From assembly GCA_002435335.1 (NCBI GenBank), contig DJMI01000047.1:1-8782 (forward strand): a stretch of 8,782 bases of DNA. Reading direction: 5' to 3'. The notes under the pieces were generated by a model. It saw only the letters and a program-made list of their open reading frames with translations. It was not told the origin of the DNA and ran no database searches. The position numbers were made by a program, and so were the translations under genes. The stretch is from Nitrosomonas sp. UBA6494. Lineage in GTDB: Bacteria > Pseudomonadota > Gammaproteobacteria > Burkholderiales > Nitrosomonadaceae. Shown piece after piece: positions 1 to 6,541 of the stretch (position 1 is its first letter; every line of letters begins with the position of its first letter).

Positions 1-47
1 GGTTCCAATTTATTGGTAACGTTTATTTCATGATGTAATTCTTGCAT
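1..47 (-). CDS. 5' end of an unidentified gene, truncated by the window edge
   Basis: An ATG on the minus strand (complement of 45-47) opens a frame that stays open to the window edge, giving 15 codons that begin MQELHHEINVTNK. A strong Shine-Dalgarno GGAGGG (complement of 58-63) lies 10 nt upstream, inside the 32-bp gap after the FlhB-like gene. Co-orientation and short spacing suggest it is the next gene of the flagellar operon. Too little protein is visible to assign a family. A c-di-GMP-binding (PilZ) flagellar brake or another late motility gene would fit the place, but that is a guess from context only. The start is fairly well supported by the RBS; the identity is unknown. Confidence 0.5.
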   Translation of the reverse strand, partial: MQELHHEINVTNKLE

Positions 48-79
48 GGCTAAATTACCCTCCAAAATCTTTTGAGCAA

Positions 80-361
80 TTATTGATTTTCTCTTGTGAC
101 TGTATTGCTTTGCTCTAAGCGATAAAGCCATGCTAGTAACTCAGCGACAGCGACATAAAGCTGAGGGGGAATGCGATCATCGAGATTAACCTGCATTAAT
201 AAAGCGACCAATTCCCTTGATTCATGTACGTAAATTCCTGCTTCTTTGGCACGACGAATAATTTCTTCCGCGATGAGGCCGCGACCTTTGGCGATTACTT
301 TGGGAGCAATCTGTTCTTCACGATAAGCAAGTGCTACAGCGGATAAGTATGAATCATTCAT
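80..361 (-). CDS. Stand-alone FlhB C-terminal-domain homologue (FhlB/FlhX-like, EscU/YscU/HrcU family)
   Basis: This 93-residue protein corresponds to the soluble cytoplasmic domain of the flagellar export switch FlhB, without any of its membrane helices. Hallmarks are AVALAY near residue 9, APKVIAKGRGLIAEEI at about 19-34, and IPPQLYVAVAELLAWLYRLE near the end, which match the FlhB C-terminal fold motifs. The NPTH autocleavage sequence expected just before AVAL is replaced by NDSYLS, so no cleavage site exists. In the family, full-length FlhB uses this domain to bind substrates and to change specificity from hook to filament; short paralogues such as FlhX of epsilonproteobacteria can partly substitute for it. 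Its ATG overlaps the end of the FliK-like gene by 8 bp (ATGAATGA) and has no clear Shine-Dalgarno, so translation is probably coupled. The exact role is inferred. Confidence 0.88.
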   Translation of the reverse strand: MNDSYLSAVALAYREEQIAPKVIAKGRGLIAEEIIRRAKEAGIYVHESRELVALLMQVNLDDRIPPQLYVAVAELLAWLYRLEQSNTVTRENQ

Positions 362-1424
362 TGTCGTTGTGCTTAATTTCGAGCGTATGAATCTTGATAC
401 CTGCAGAATGCATACCAGTTGTCAGCGGTGTTTGGTTATTTTTTAGCAGCTCAGCAGTTGCTGGCTGAAGGGTGCTCAGTGTGATATGAACGTCTTGTGC
501 ATTCAACGCTATCGATGCTGTAATATCCCCGAGCTGCGGCAAAGAGAGTCGTATTTGTGTGTGCCACTGCTGAGGTTGATCTTGTTGCGAGCTTTCTTTT
601 TCATCACGCCTTGGCTCTTCATAAATATCCCAATCCATTATTTGGCCTTGCCAAATTTCTCCACGCCAAAACAAATGCCCAGTTTCCAGGGTATTTAGCT
701 GTTGCTGCACAAAAGGAATTGTTTGACTGTGTATCGGTATTTCAGGATTCATCGATGTAGTCAGAGCAGCTTTAGAAGTGGCTATTTCGGATGATGCAAG
801 CATTAGCAATTTCCCTTGAGGCTCTTGTTGTAAGTTTTCAAGCGTATTTTCTCCTTGAATCCATTGTGCTTGGTGAGATTCATAGAATAAACCACTTTGC
901 GTAATTGCTTTTTGTAATAAACCGGGTAATTCCATGCTATTTATCGATAAACCGGATGAAACTGGCTGTGAGCTGATGGGTGTTGGTGTGGCGGCATGTT
1001 GATTGTTGGTGCTGTTCGCAATGAGACTGCCTTGTTTGAGTGTGTCTTGCATCAGAATGCCTAGAAATCTACCAGTTGGGCTTATGGATGCGCTATTGTT
1101 GCTAATGTCATTTTGTGGCTGATTAAGAACTAGAAACTGAGGGTCCGGTTTGTGCGATATAAAAACAAGTTCCAATTTTTTTCCAGGCTGAAAATTTTCC
1201 GGCAGTTTCATTTGTAGTAACTTACCATCCACTAGAACCCGGGAGTTGCCATTAAATAAATGAGCCTCGATGATTGCCGAATATTTCTGACCTTCAATGA
1301 AATCAGCAGGATGGGTTTGTGAATCCAGAATTGCTGTTACGGGCGATACCGGCGCAACAGGTTTTATTTGCGGTGATGGCGAAGTGATGTCGGTTTTGAT
1401 TGAAGTTGGAATCACGGTAAGCAC
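354..1424 (-). CDS. FliK-like flagellar hook-length control domain protein
   Basis: This 356-residue protein ends in a Flg_hook (FliK C-terminal) domain at about 246-352, with WHTQIRLSLPQLGDITASI at 287-305, VHITLST at 312-318, and AGIKIHTLEI at 341-350. In FliK this domain contacts the cytoplasmic part of FlhB to stop hook-type export. The N-terminal part is low-complexity and rich in Pro, Ser, Gln and Asn, with a middle block (SGLFYESHQAQWIQGE at about 177-192) that looks conserved rather than linker-like. The predicted start is GTG at 1424; another GTG lies three codons later, and an in-frame stop sits only two codons upstream, so the start is near here but no good RBS decides it. It lies in the filament operon rather than with hook genes and precedes an FlhB-C homologue, so it may be a second, specialised FliK-type protein. 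Calling it the true hook ruler would be premature. Confidence 0.82.
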   Translation of the reverse strand: MLTVIPTSIKTDITSPSPQIKPVAPVSPVTAILDSQTHPADFIEGQKYSAIIEAHLFNGNSRVLVDGKLLQMKLPENFQPGKKLELVFISHKPDPQFLVLNQPQNDISNNSASISPTGRFLGILMQDTLKQGSLIANSTNNQHAATPTPISSQPVSSGLSINSMELPGLLQKAITQSGLFYESHQAQWIQGENTLENLQQEPQGKLLMLASSEIATSKAALTTSMNPEIPIHSQTIPFVQQQLNTLETGHLFWRGEIWQGQIMDWDIYEEPRRDEKESSQQDQPQQWHTQIRLSLPQLGDITASIALNAQDVHITLSTLQPATAELLKNNQTPLTTGMHSAGIKIHTLEIKHNDNE

Positions 1425-1485
1425 ACTTCAGGCTATTTTGTCTTTTTGCTACATATTGCGACAACAATACATTTTTGAGGATTGT

Positions 1486-1821
1486 TTATCCATTATTAAT
1501 CGATTGATAGGTTTGTTGCAGATTTATTGCACGATTATTGGATTCAAGTAAATCTTGTAACTTTTCCATCCAGGGTTCAGTTATCGCTTTGATTTGAGCA
1601 TCGTCGGCCAATATTTGATGGATAATCCGCACTTTCTTTTGTAGTAATTCTTTATCAAGGATTGGTTCTGGATTGTTATCGACCAATAATTCAGTCAGTA
1701 ATTTGCACTCTTGCTCGAGCACTATTAATTGGTCCCATTCGTTATTTTGAGCGGCTGTGAGCATTTTTCCGGTCATGTTTAGAATGGCATGGTATGTCTT
1801 GAGTGTTTGGGTGTTATCCAT
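1486..1821 (-). CDS. fliT: Flagellar export chaperone FliT
   Basis: This is a small (111 aa), helical, acidic protein of the FliT family. Visible family features are the early W-x-x-L-x-x-LE segment (WDQLIVLEQEC, about 29-39) and the conserved block IIHQILADDAQIKAITEPWM at about 66-85, followed by a leucine-rich helix. In enterobacteria FliT binds the cap protein FliD and delivers it to the export gate, and free FliT inhibits FlhDC; whether the regulatory role applies here is unknown. The ATG at 1821 has AAAGGA about 11 nt upstream. It lies 26 bp after fliS in the same operon, the usual fliD-fliS-fliT order. FliT proteins diverge strongly, so the call rests on the conserved EPWM block plus context. 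Confidence 0.85.
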   Translation of the reverse strand: MDNTQTLKTYHAILNMTGKMLTAAQNNEWDQLIVLEQECKLLTELLVDNNPEPILDKELLQKKVRIIHQILADDAQIKAITEPWMEKLQDLLESNNRAINLQQTYQSINNG

Positions 1822-1847
1822 CTATTAATAGATCCTTTCTTTTGTGG

Positions 1848-2288
1848 CTATGCTCTAACTTCATTGAAGTTGGTTTGGCTATTCATATGTGTTTTGTTGA
1901 GTGGTTCAATAGCCTTCCATGCATCGTGCAGCTCTGCTAAGAGAGCATTTACCTCATTTACGATTTCAATATTGTTCTGAACATTGGCCAACAATAACCG
2001 ATGGGACATATAATCGTATAATGATTGCAGTTTTACTGCTAGATCGCCGCCAGCATTTATATCCAGGCTTGCTTTCAATCCATGATCGATAATCATTATG
2101 GTTTTTGAAATCATTTTTCCTTTTTCCGGAATTTCGTGGTGCTGTATGTGAATTCTTGCTTTTGCCAAAGCTTCTTGGGCACCTTCAAACAGCATCAATA
2201 TAAGTTTATGTGGATCTGCTGCTTCAATTCCGGTTTCAACACCAATGCGTTGATAAGCGGAAATGGCATTGCTCGATGATGTAAACAT
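1848..2288 (-). CDS. fliS: Flagellar export chaperone FliS (flagellin chaperone)
   Basis: FliS binds the C-terminal disordered segment of flagellin in the cytoplasm, preventing premature polymerisation and guiding it to the export gate. The 146-residue product shows the family pattern: AYQRIGVETGIEAADPHKLI at 11-30, LMLFEGAQEALAKA at 31-44, KTIMIIDHGLKASLDINAGG at 62-81, and LYDYMSHRLLLANVQNN at 90-106. Length is close to the usual 120-145, with a short Asn/Glu-rich tail after residue 130. The ATG at 2288 has a good GGAG Shine-Dalgarno 6 nt upstream. It sits 43 bp after fliD and 26 bp before fliT, the normal operon arrangement. Confidence 0.96.
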   Translation of the reverse strand: MFTSSSNAISAYQRIGVETGIEAADPHKLILMLFEGAQEALAKARIHIQHHEIPEKGKMISKTIMIIDHGLKASLDINAGGDLAVKLQSLYDYMSHRLLLANVQNNIEIVNEVNALLAELHDAWKAIEPLNKTHMNSQTNFNEVRA

Positions 2289-2331
2289 TCTCTTCTCCGT
2301 TTTGTGATTTCTATTTGTGGTTTGTATCGAT

Positions 2332-4299
2332 TTACTTATCTACACCGGATAGTGTTGCAAGCTGCTGTTGCAGAAAACTACTGGTTTGCGACATGCTGGC
2401 TAACATGGTATCTAAGGCAGTATATTGTGCTCGTAGACGCCTTTCCGTGTCTTCAAGCCTTCGCTGTAGTGATTCTCTCTGTGAACCGATATCTTTAATT
2501 GTTGCATTAATTCCATCAATGCGACTATCTATCATGCGATCCTTTAGCAATCCATCAATGAAATTGTCTAGTTTGGCGGCAAATCCATGCGCAAAATCGA
2601 TAGTGCCTCTTGAACCAGTGCTGCCCCCGGTTATTTTTACAGTTAATTCGTTGTCATTGGCAGTTAGTGTTTGTCCTGAACCAGTCGCTGTAGCACCATT
2701 GATAGTTCCTGCGACGTCGAGTCCATCGGTTTGTGTTGGTGTGCCAAACAAATCCGACATAGCGTTTCCACCGGCGATGGATACACTGGATGCTGATCCG
2801 TAGCGATTGGAAGTGACGGTTAGAATGCCAGCAGATTCGCTGACTGTGACTTTGGTGCCTGCGGAAGCTATGGCAGATACCCCATTGATTCTGGATTGGA
2901 TTTCCGCAGCTAATGAAGATGCTGTATATGTGCCGGCAGCGAGTGTTATATTCGCGGTTATTCCGTCAATGATGAAATTCAATTTATCATTGGAGCCAGA
3001 ATTTATGGTTAGAGCTGCCGCAGTACTACCAGTAGCTTTTCCTTGAGTGGCGAGTTGACTGATATTTAAGGCATATGAGCCATTTTCCGTATCATCGCTG
3101 GCTTTTACAAATGACACTAGGCTGTCGCTGGTTTTTCCAATCGAAGCAAACAAGGTGGAAACATCTTTGGTTGGGTCACTTAAAACGCTGGTCAGCTTTG
3201 ATGAATCAAATTTAAGTGTGCCGTCGATTTGGAACGAAATGCCGATCTGTGTTAGTGAATTTAACCCTCCACCAGCATCGGTCAGTGGATCGGATAGTAT
3301 TTTTCTAATTTGTGACTGTATTGAGCGAATAGTGGAGTCGCCAGTCAGAATTGAGGCTTGCTTTGTGTCCGGATTGTATTTTGTTAGGTCTGAAATGGTT
3401 TTATTTAGGTCATTATAAGCTTTAACAAATGTCGCTATCGCACCTTGAATACTCGATGTGTCTCGCGTCAAGTTCAAGGTTGTATTGGTGCCGGGATTGG
3501 CTTTCAATAAATTTAACGTAACTCCTTCTAAAGCATCGGTTATTTGGTTTGACGATTTGCTGATTGAGATACCGTCAATGACCAGTTCAGCATTACTGGC
3601 GGCAGCTGTTTGTGTAAGATTACTTGTGCCGCCCGTTGATGCATCGTAAACGAGTTGCGATAAACCAGAATTATCAGTGTTGTTACCATCGTCATCGATT
3701 GCAGTAATTTTTAATGCGTTATTAAGTCCAGTATCTTTGGATGCAATAACCAAACGATTACCCGAACCGTCGTTGACAATGCTTGCGGTTACTCCAGCAT
3801 TGGCGCTATTGATGGCGTCACGAATTCCTGATAAGGAGTTATTGCTGGGGGATATAGTGATCGATTGCGCTGCTTTTTCTGCGTTTAATGTAAACGTTCC
3901 AACGCTATATGTGCCGAATTGTATCGTCAAAGTACCGCTGCCGATTGCTGTAGTAGTAGATGCATAATTAACTGATTTTAATTTTTGTGCTTCTGCCAAT
4001 GATTGAATTTCTAGTGTGTGACTTCCGGTCGTGGCCGACGCGGTTGCACTGGCACTCGCCAAGGTCGTATCGGCAATTGTTGCTGTGACTGCGGTAAATT
4101 TTGCCGGATTGGTAAGAGTCGCTAAGTTTCCCTGGAAAGATGAGAGCGCACCTTTTAATGTGCCAAAAGCAGTTAACTGTGTTTGTTGCGTGGCTTCTTT
4201 TTTATCAAGAGAGACAATTGACTGACCTTCAACAGCCATAATTTTGCTGATGATGCCGTTGATATCCAATCCTGATCCAATTCCGGGCGATGCAAGCAT
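2332..4299 (-). CDS. fliD: Flagellar filament cap protein FliD (HAP2)
   Basis: FliD forms the oligomeric cap at the filament tip that folds incoming flagellin subunits. The FliD N-terminal domain is seen at about 2-100 (ASPGIGSGLDINGIISKIMA at 3-22). A flagellin IN-type segment follows at about 153-190 (SLSGIRDAINSANAGVTASI, then NRLVIASKDTG). The C-terminal domain covers about 235-650, including IDGISISKSSNQITDALEGV at 241-260, a second IN-like repeat near 443-510, and a heptad-rich terminal helix at about 575-650 (LQRRLEDTERRLRAQYTALD at 611-630). At 655 residues it is much longer than the roughly 470 of Salmonella, the excess lying in surface domains that include the second IN-like segment. 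The ATG at 4299 has only a weak AGG 9 nt upstream, but the N-terminus matches the family start. It is 19 bp after flaG. Confidence 0.97.
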   Translation of the reverse strand: MLASPGIGSGLDINGIISKIMAVEGQSIVSLDKKEATQQTQLTAFGTLKGALSSFQGNLATLTNPAKFTAVTATIADTTLASASATASATTGSHTLEIQSLAEAQKLKSVNYASTTTAIGSGTLTIQFGTYSVGTFTLNAEKAAQSITISPSNNSLSGIRDAINSANAGVTASIVNDGSGNRLVIASKDTGLNNALKITAIDDDGNNTDNSGLSQLVYDASTGGTSNLTQTAAASNAELVIDGISISKSSNQITDALEGVTLNLLKANPGTNTTLNLTRDTSSIQGAIATFVKAYNDLNKTISDLTKYNPDTKQASILTGDSTIRSIQSQIRKILSDPLTDAGGGLNSLTQIGISFQIDGTLKFDSSKLTSVLSDPTKDVSTLFASIGKTSDSLVSFVKASDDTENGSYALNISQLATQGKATGSTAAALTINSGSNDKLNFIIDGITANITLAAGTYTASSLAAEIQSRINGVSAIASAGTKVTVSESAGILTVTSNRYGSASSVSIAGGNAMSDLFGTPTQTDGLDVAGTINGATATGSGQTLTANDNELTVKITGGSTGSRGTIDFAHGFAAKLDNFIDGLLKDRMIDSRIDGINATIKDIGSQRESLQRRLEDTERRLRAQYTALDTMLASMSQTSSFLQQQLATLSGVDK

Positions 4300-4318
4300 G
4301 TTGATTGCCTATTTATAG

Positions 4319-4672
4319 TTAAGCTTTACCGTTAAAAAGCAATCCCTGCATTTTTTCCAATGTGCGAGCGATTTCGACCGCTTCTTTGGATGGGATTTGA
4401 CGTATAACCTCATTTGTCTGTGTGTCGATTACCTTAACAATGGTTTTTCCTGTATCTTCGTCCACAGAGAATTGCAAGTTTTGTGCCAAGTTATTCACGG
4501 TTTCCTGGATTTTTTGTGCAGCTTGATGCACAGACTGTTCTGAGTTAGATTGAGCGGTGTTGGTACTATTGCTCTGCACGACGGCGTGCAAATCAGTCAC
4601 CGACTCTTTTTTTGTCGATTGTACTGATACGGCTGATAGTGCTTGATTGCTATTTAGCTGATTGATGTTCAT
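4319..4672 (-). CDS. flaG: FlaG family protein
   Basis: This small FlaG protein (117 aa) has a low-complexity Ser/Asn/Gln-rich N-terminal half (about 1-50) and the conserved FlaG domain in the second half: LQFSVDEDTGKTIVKVIDTQ at 66-85, then EVIRQIPSKEAVEIARTLEK at 88-107. In Pseudomonas, Campylobacter and others FlaG affects filament length, and loss gives longer filaments, but its biochemical role is poorly defined. The gene lies between fliC and fliD, which is the typical place. The ATG at 4672 is preceded by a purine-rich GAGAGAG run (complement of 4680-4687), a loose Shine-Dalgarno. A hairpin just upstream (4696-4726) could lower its transcription relative to fliC. Confidence 0.93.
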   Translation of the reverse strand: MNINQLNSNQALSAVSVQSTKKESVTDLHAVVQSNSTNTAQSNSEQSVHQAAQKIQETVNNLAQNLQFSVDEDTGKTIVKVIDTQTNEVIRQIPSKEAVEIARTLEKMQGLLFNGKA

Positions 4673-4695
4673 TTTAATACTCTCTCTTGCAATAT

Positions 4696-4726
4696 AAACG
4701 CGGAACTATACTTAAGTTCCGCGTTT
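4696..4726 (-). terminator. 12-bp perfect hairpin between fliC and flaG (terminator or attenuator candidate)
   Basis: AAACGCGGAACT (4696-4707) is an exact inverted repeat of AGTTCCGCGTTT (4715-4726), leaving a 7-nt loop. On the minus-strand transcript it begins 19 nt after the fliC stop and ends with UUUAUAUU, a short and imperfect U tract. It could be a leaky intrinsic terminator that gives high fliC and lower flaG-fliD-fliS-fliT transcript, or a 3' stabilising stem for fliC mRNA. The structure is read directly; the function is inferred. Confidence 0.75.
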
Positions 4727-4745
4727 AAGGTTTTTGTTACTCGAA

Positions 4746-6191
4746 TTAACCTCGTAACAGAGCTAGTACACCGTTTGGCAGTGAATTAGCTTGAGCTAAG
4801 ATCGCCATACCGGCTTGTTGTAAGATTTGATTGCGTGTCATGTTGGCAGTTTCTGCTGCAAAATCTGCATCCTGAATTCGGCTGCGTGAGGCAGACAAGT
4901 TTTCAGATGTGGTTTGCAGGTTGGCAATCGTCGAAGAAAAACGATTCTGGATTGCACCCAAATCGGCGCGTGAAGTATTGACTTGACTTAATGCGGCATC
5001 CAGTGCATCAATTGCATCCTGCGCTCCTTGCGCAGAAGAGATGTCAAGTGTCGAAACTTGATTAAAAGTACTAACTGTTGTGGTAAAGGTATCCGCATTG
5101 CCATTCAGAATGGCCATTGTCCCGGCTGCACTTGATAATTTGACTGTTCCGGTTGCAATCGATGAATCGCTACCACCTTGAGTCAATGTTGCTGTGCCAA
5201 AGTCAGCGGTTGCGCCTGCAGCTGTTGAATCAAAATTATCCAGTTGAATATTGGCGCCATCTTCGTGCGTTAAAGTAATGGTTGATTTGTTGCCACTGGC
5301 AAACGATGCCGTAATGCCGGTTGCACCCAATTGTCCGTTGATAGCGGTCACCAAGCTACTCAGGTCGGTGGTATCTGCTACACCGGCGGAAATGACTTGA
5401 CCATTCAAAGTGAAGGTAACTGTGCCTGCTGCAGATAAATTACCAAGTGTAACTGTCGTAGTTGCATCCGCTTTAACGCCGTTAATGGCGCCTGCGATAT
5501 TGACAGCAGCCGCAATATCTTCCGCACTGGAGTCTGCAGCATATGAAATCGCAGATGTTGTTCCTAGATTGGTAGTAATCTGTAAATTGGTTTCTGCTGC
5601 GATACCGTTAGTAGTATTTGTGGCAGCAGCTGCGGTTTGTGTGCCGATAATGCTTCCGTCCGTGGTGAGCGTGTTATTTCCTAAAGCGCTAGCACGGGCA
5701 TCGCCGATAGATGCTACGGTAATAGTCTGATTGGCATTGGCACCCACTTGGAAATTCTGACCAGTAAAAGAGCCGTCCAGTAAGTTCAGACCGTTGAATT
5801 GGGTTTGGCTTGCAACGCGGGTAATTTCTGCGATTAATTGCGTAGCTTCCGCTTGCAGTGACGAGCGATCGCTGGCGCTGTTGGTGGCATTGGCTGATTG
5901 TATGGCCAGCTCTCTGATGCGCTGCAGATTATTGCCTACCTCACTTAATGCACCTTCTGCCGTTTGTGACAGTGAGATACCATCGTTTGCATTCCGGACA
6001 GCTTGATTGAGGCCGCGAATCTGAGAGGTCATTCTTTCAGAAATTGCTAAACCTGCTGCATCATCTTTCGCACTATTGATGCGTAAACCGGATGATAGGC
6101 GCGTCAAAGAAGTATTTAATGCGGTTTGTGAAGAGTTTAAGTTACGTTGGGCGTTGAGCGAAGCAACATTTGAGTTTATTACTTGTGGCAT
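4746..6191 (-). CDS. fliC: Flagellin, the filament subunit
   Basis: Flagellin polymerises into the external filament. The N-terminal D0/D1 region (about 1-170) starts PQVINSNVASLNAQRNLNSS and contains LTRLSSGLRINSAKDDAAGL at 29-48 and QRIRELAIQSANATNSASDR at 90-109. The C-terminal D0/D1 region (about 395-481) ends NQILQQAGMAILAQANS plus LPNGVLALLRG. Residues 90-97 correspond to the TLR5 recognition segment of enterobacterial flagellins (QRVRELAV there). The middle (about 171-395) is Ala/Thr/Gly/Ser-rich, lacks cysteine, and includes a flagellin IN-type segment at about 260-320. At 481 residues it has a moderately large D2-like domain. The ATG at 6191 has a strong AGGAGA Shine-Dalgarno 8 nt upstream. 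It is first in the operon, behind a sigma-28 promoter. Only one flagellin gene is present here. Confidence 0.98.
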   Translation of the reverse strand: MPQVINSNVASLNAQRNLNSSQTALNTSLTRLSSGLRINSAKDDAAGLAISERMTSQIRGLNQAVRNANDGISLSQTAEGALSEVGNNLQRIRELAIQSANATNSASDRSSLQAEATQLIAEITRVASQTQFNGLNLLDGSFTGQNFQVGANANQTITVASIGDARASALGNNTLTTDGSIIGTQTAAAATNTTNGIAAETNLQITTNLGTTSAISYAADSSAEDIAAAVNIAGAINGVKADATTTVTLGNLSAAGTVTFTLNGQVISAGVADTTDLSSLVTAINGQLGATGITASFASGNKSTITLTHEDGANIQLDNFDSTAAGATADFGTATLTQGGSDSSIATGTVKLSSAAGTMAILNGNADTFTTTVSTFNQVSTLDISSAQGAQDAIDALDAALSQVNTSRADLGAIQNRFSSTIANLQTTSENLSASRSRIQDADFAAETANMTRNQILQQAGMAILAQANSLPNGVLALLRG

Positions 6192-6338
6192 TTTGGGTTC
6201 TCCTGTTTAATTTTTCGGCATTTCTGCCATTTCACTATTCCGCTATCCAGAAGGTATAAAACCTAGGCGGTTAATATTTAATTTAAATTACGGTGGGGCA
6301 CTTCCTTGCAATCCAAGAAGAAAGGCTGCACCGTTGTT
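6192..6338 (-). promoter_or_regulatory. Probable fliC 5' leader
   Basis: If the sigma-28 promoter is used, transcription starts near 6337-6339 and leaves a leader of about 146 nt before the fliC ATG. It contains an AT-rich stretch with the palindrome TAATTTAAATTA (6279-6290), a CCTAGG palindrome (6262-6267), a small stem-loop GGCA-GAAA-TGCC (complement of 6217-6228) just before the Shine-Dalgarno, and five GGA triplets on the transcript strand (complements at 6201, 6239, 6246, 6303 and 6312). Long flagellin leaders are common and often carry post-transcriptional control, but no specific regulator can be named from this sequence. Confidence 0.45.
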
Positions 6339-6343
6339 TGCAG

Positions 6344-6370
6344 TTATCGGAAGTGGCTGCGAAAAGTTTA
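6344..6370 (-). promoter_or_regulatory. Sigma-28 (FliA) promoter for fliC
   Basis: On the minus strand the sequence reads TAAACTTT, 11 nt, TCCGATAA (6370 down to 6344). The enterobacterial FliA consensus is TAAAGTTT-N11-GCCGATAA, so each box matches 7 of 8 with exact spacing. It faces fliC and is the only site of this quality that I found near the operon. It would place fliC and the downstream genes under late, FlgM-controlled expression after hook completion, as known for FliA regulons. Confidence 0.88.
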
Positions 6371-6421
6371 GTGTTTTATCAGAATGTTTTTTTGCTTTGG
6401 ATGGCTTAAATCGATGATTCG

Positions 6422-6430
6422 TGGTATAAA
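6422..6430 (+). promoter_or_regulatory. Possible extended -10 promoter for the kinase/regulator pair
   Basis: TGGTATAAA (TG-N-TATAAA) fits an extended -10 element of a housekeeping sigma-70-type promoter facing right. No convincing -35 box lies 16-18 bp upstream. Transcription would begin near 6437, about 105 nt before the kinase ATG. The surrounding region is AT-rich, so a chance match is quite possible. Confidence 0.3.
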
Positions 6431-6541
6431 TTATTTTTTGGTGCTGTGTTATTGGTAGAGCATGAATATGTTTTCTTTTGGGTTCATATTTAAATATCGT
6501 GCTGTTAAATCCTATATCGCTTTGATGCAGGAGGAGCTGAG

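Larger units (their letters stand above)
6192..6541. other. 350-bp divergent intergenic region between fliC and the kinase gene
   Basis: No coding frame of note is seen here. It holds the fliC leader and sigma-28 promoter on one strand and the possible kinase promoter on the other. It is AT-rich with homopolymer T runs near 6387-6393 and 6434-6439. A regulator acting here could control both transcription units, but I find no clear two-fold operator besides the AT palindrome at 6279-6290. Confidence 0.8.

Noticed and set aside
1431..1485. Short AACAAT/ATTGTT inverted repeat between fliT and the FliK-like gene
   Set aside because: The stem is only six A/T-rich pairs with a 12-nt loop and no U tract, so it is not a credible terminator.
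2315..2803. 162-codon open frame on the plus strand
   Set aside because: It lies wholly opposite fliD, which has unmistakable family motifs. The product has no recognisable motif and no RBS; it is an antisense shadow. Other plus-strand frames opposite fliC, fliD and the FliK-like gene were rejected for the same reason.
6211..6218. GCCGAAAA (minus strand), a possible second sigma-28 -10 box close to fliC
   Set aside because: No TAAA-like -35 lies 15 nt upstream, and it is too close to the Shine-Dalgarno. The site at 6344-6370 is far better.
6296..6310. GG-N10-GC with TTGCA on the plus strand, resembling a sigma-54 promoter toward the kinase
   Set aside because: In the correct register the -24 element lacks the GGCAC pattern; the visible GGCAC is one base out of place. 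There is no sign of an enhancer-binding regulator, so I treat it as chance.
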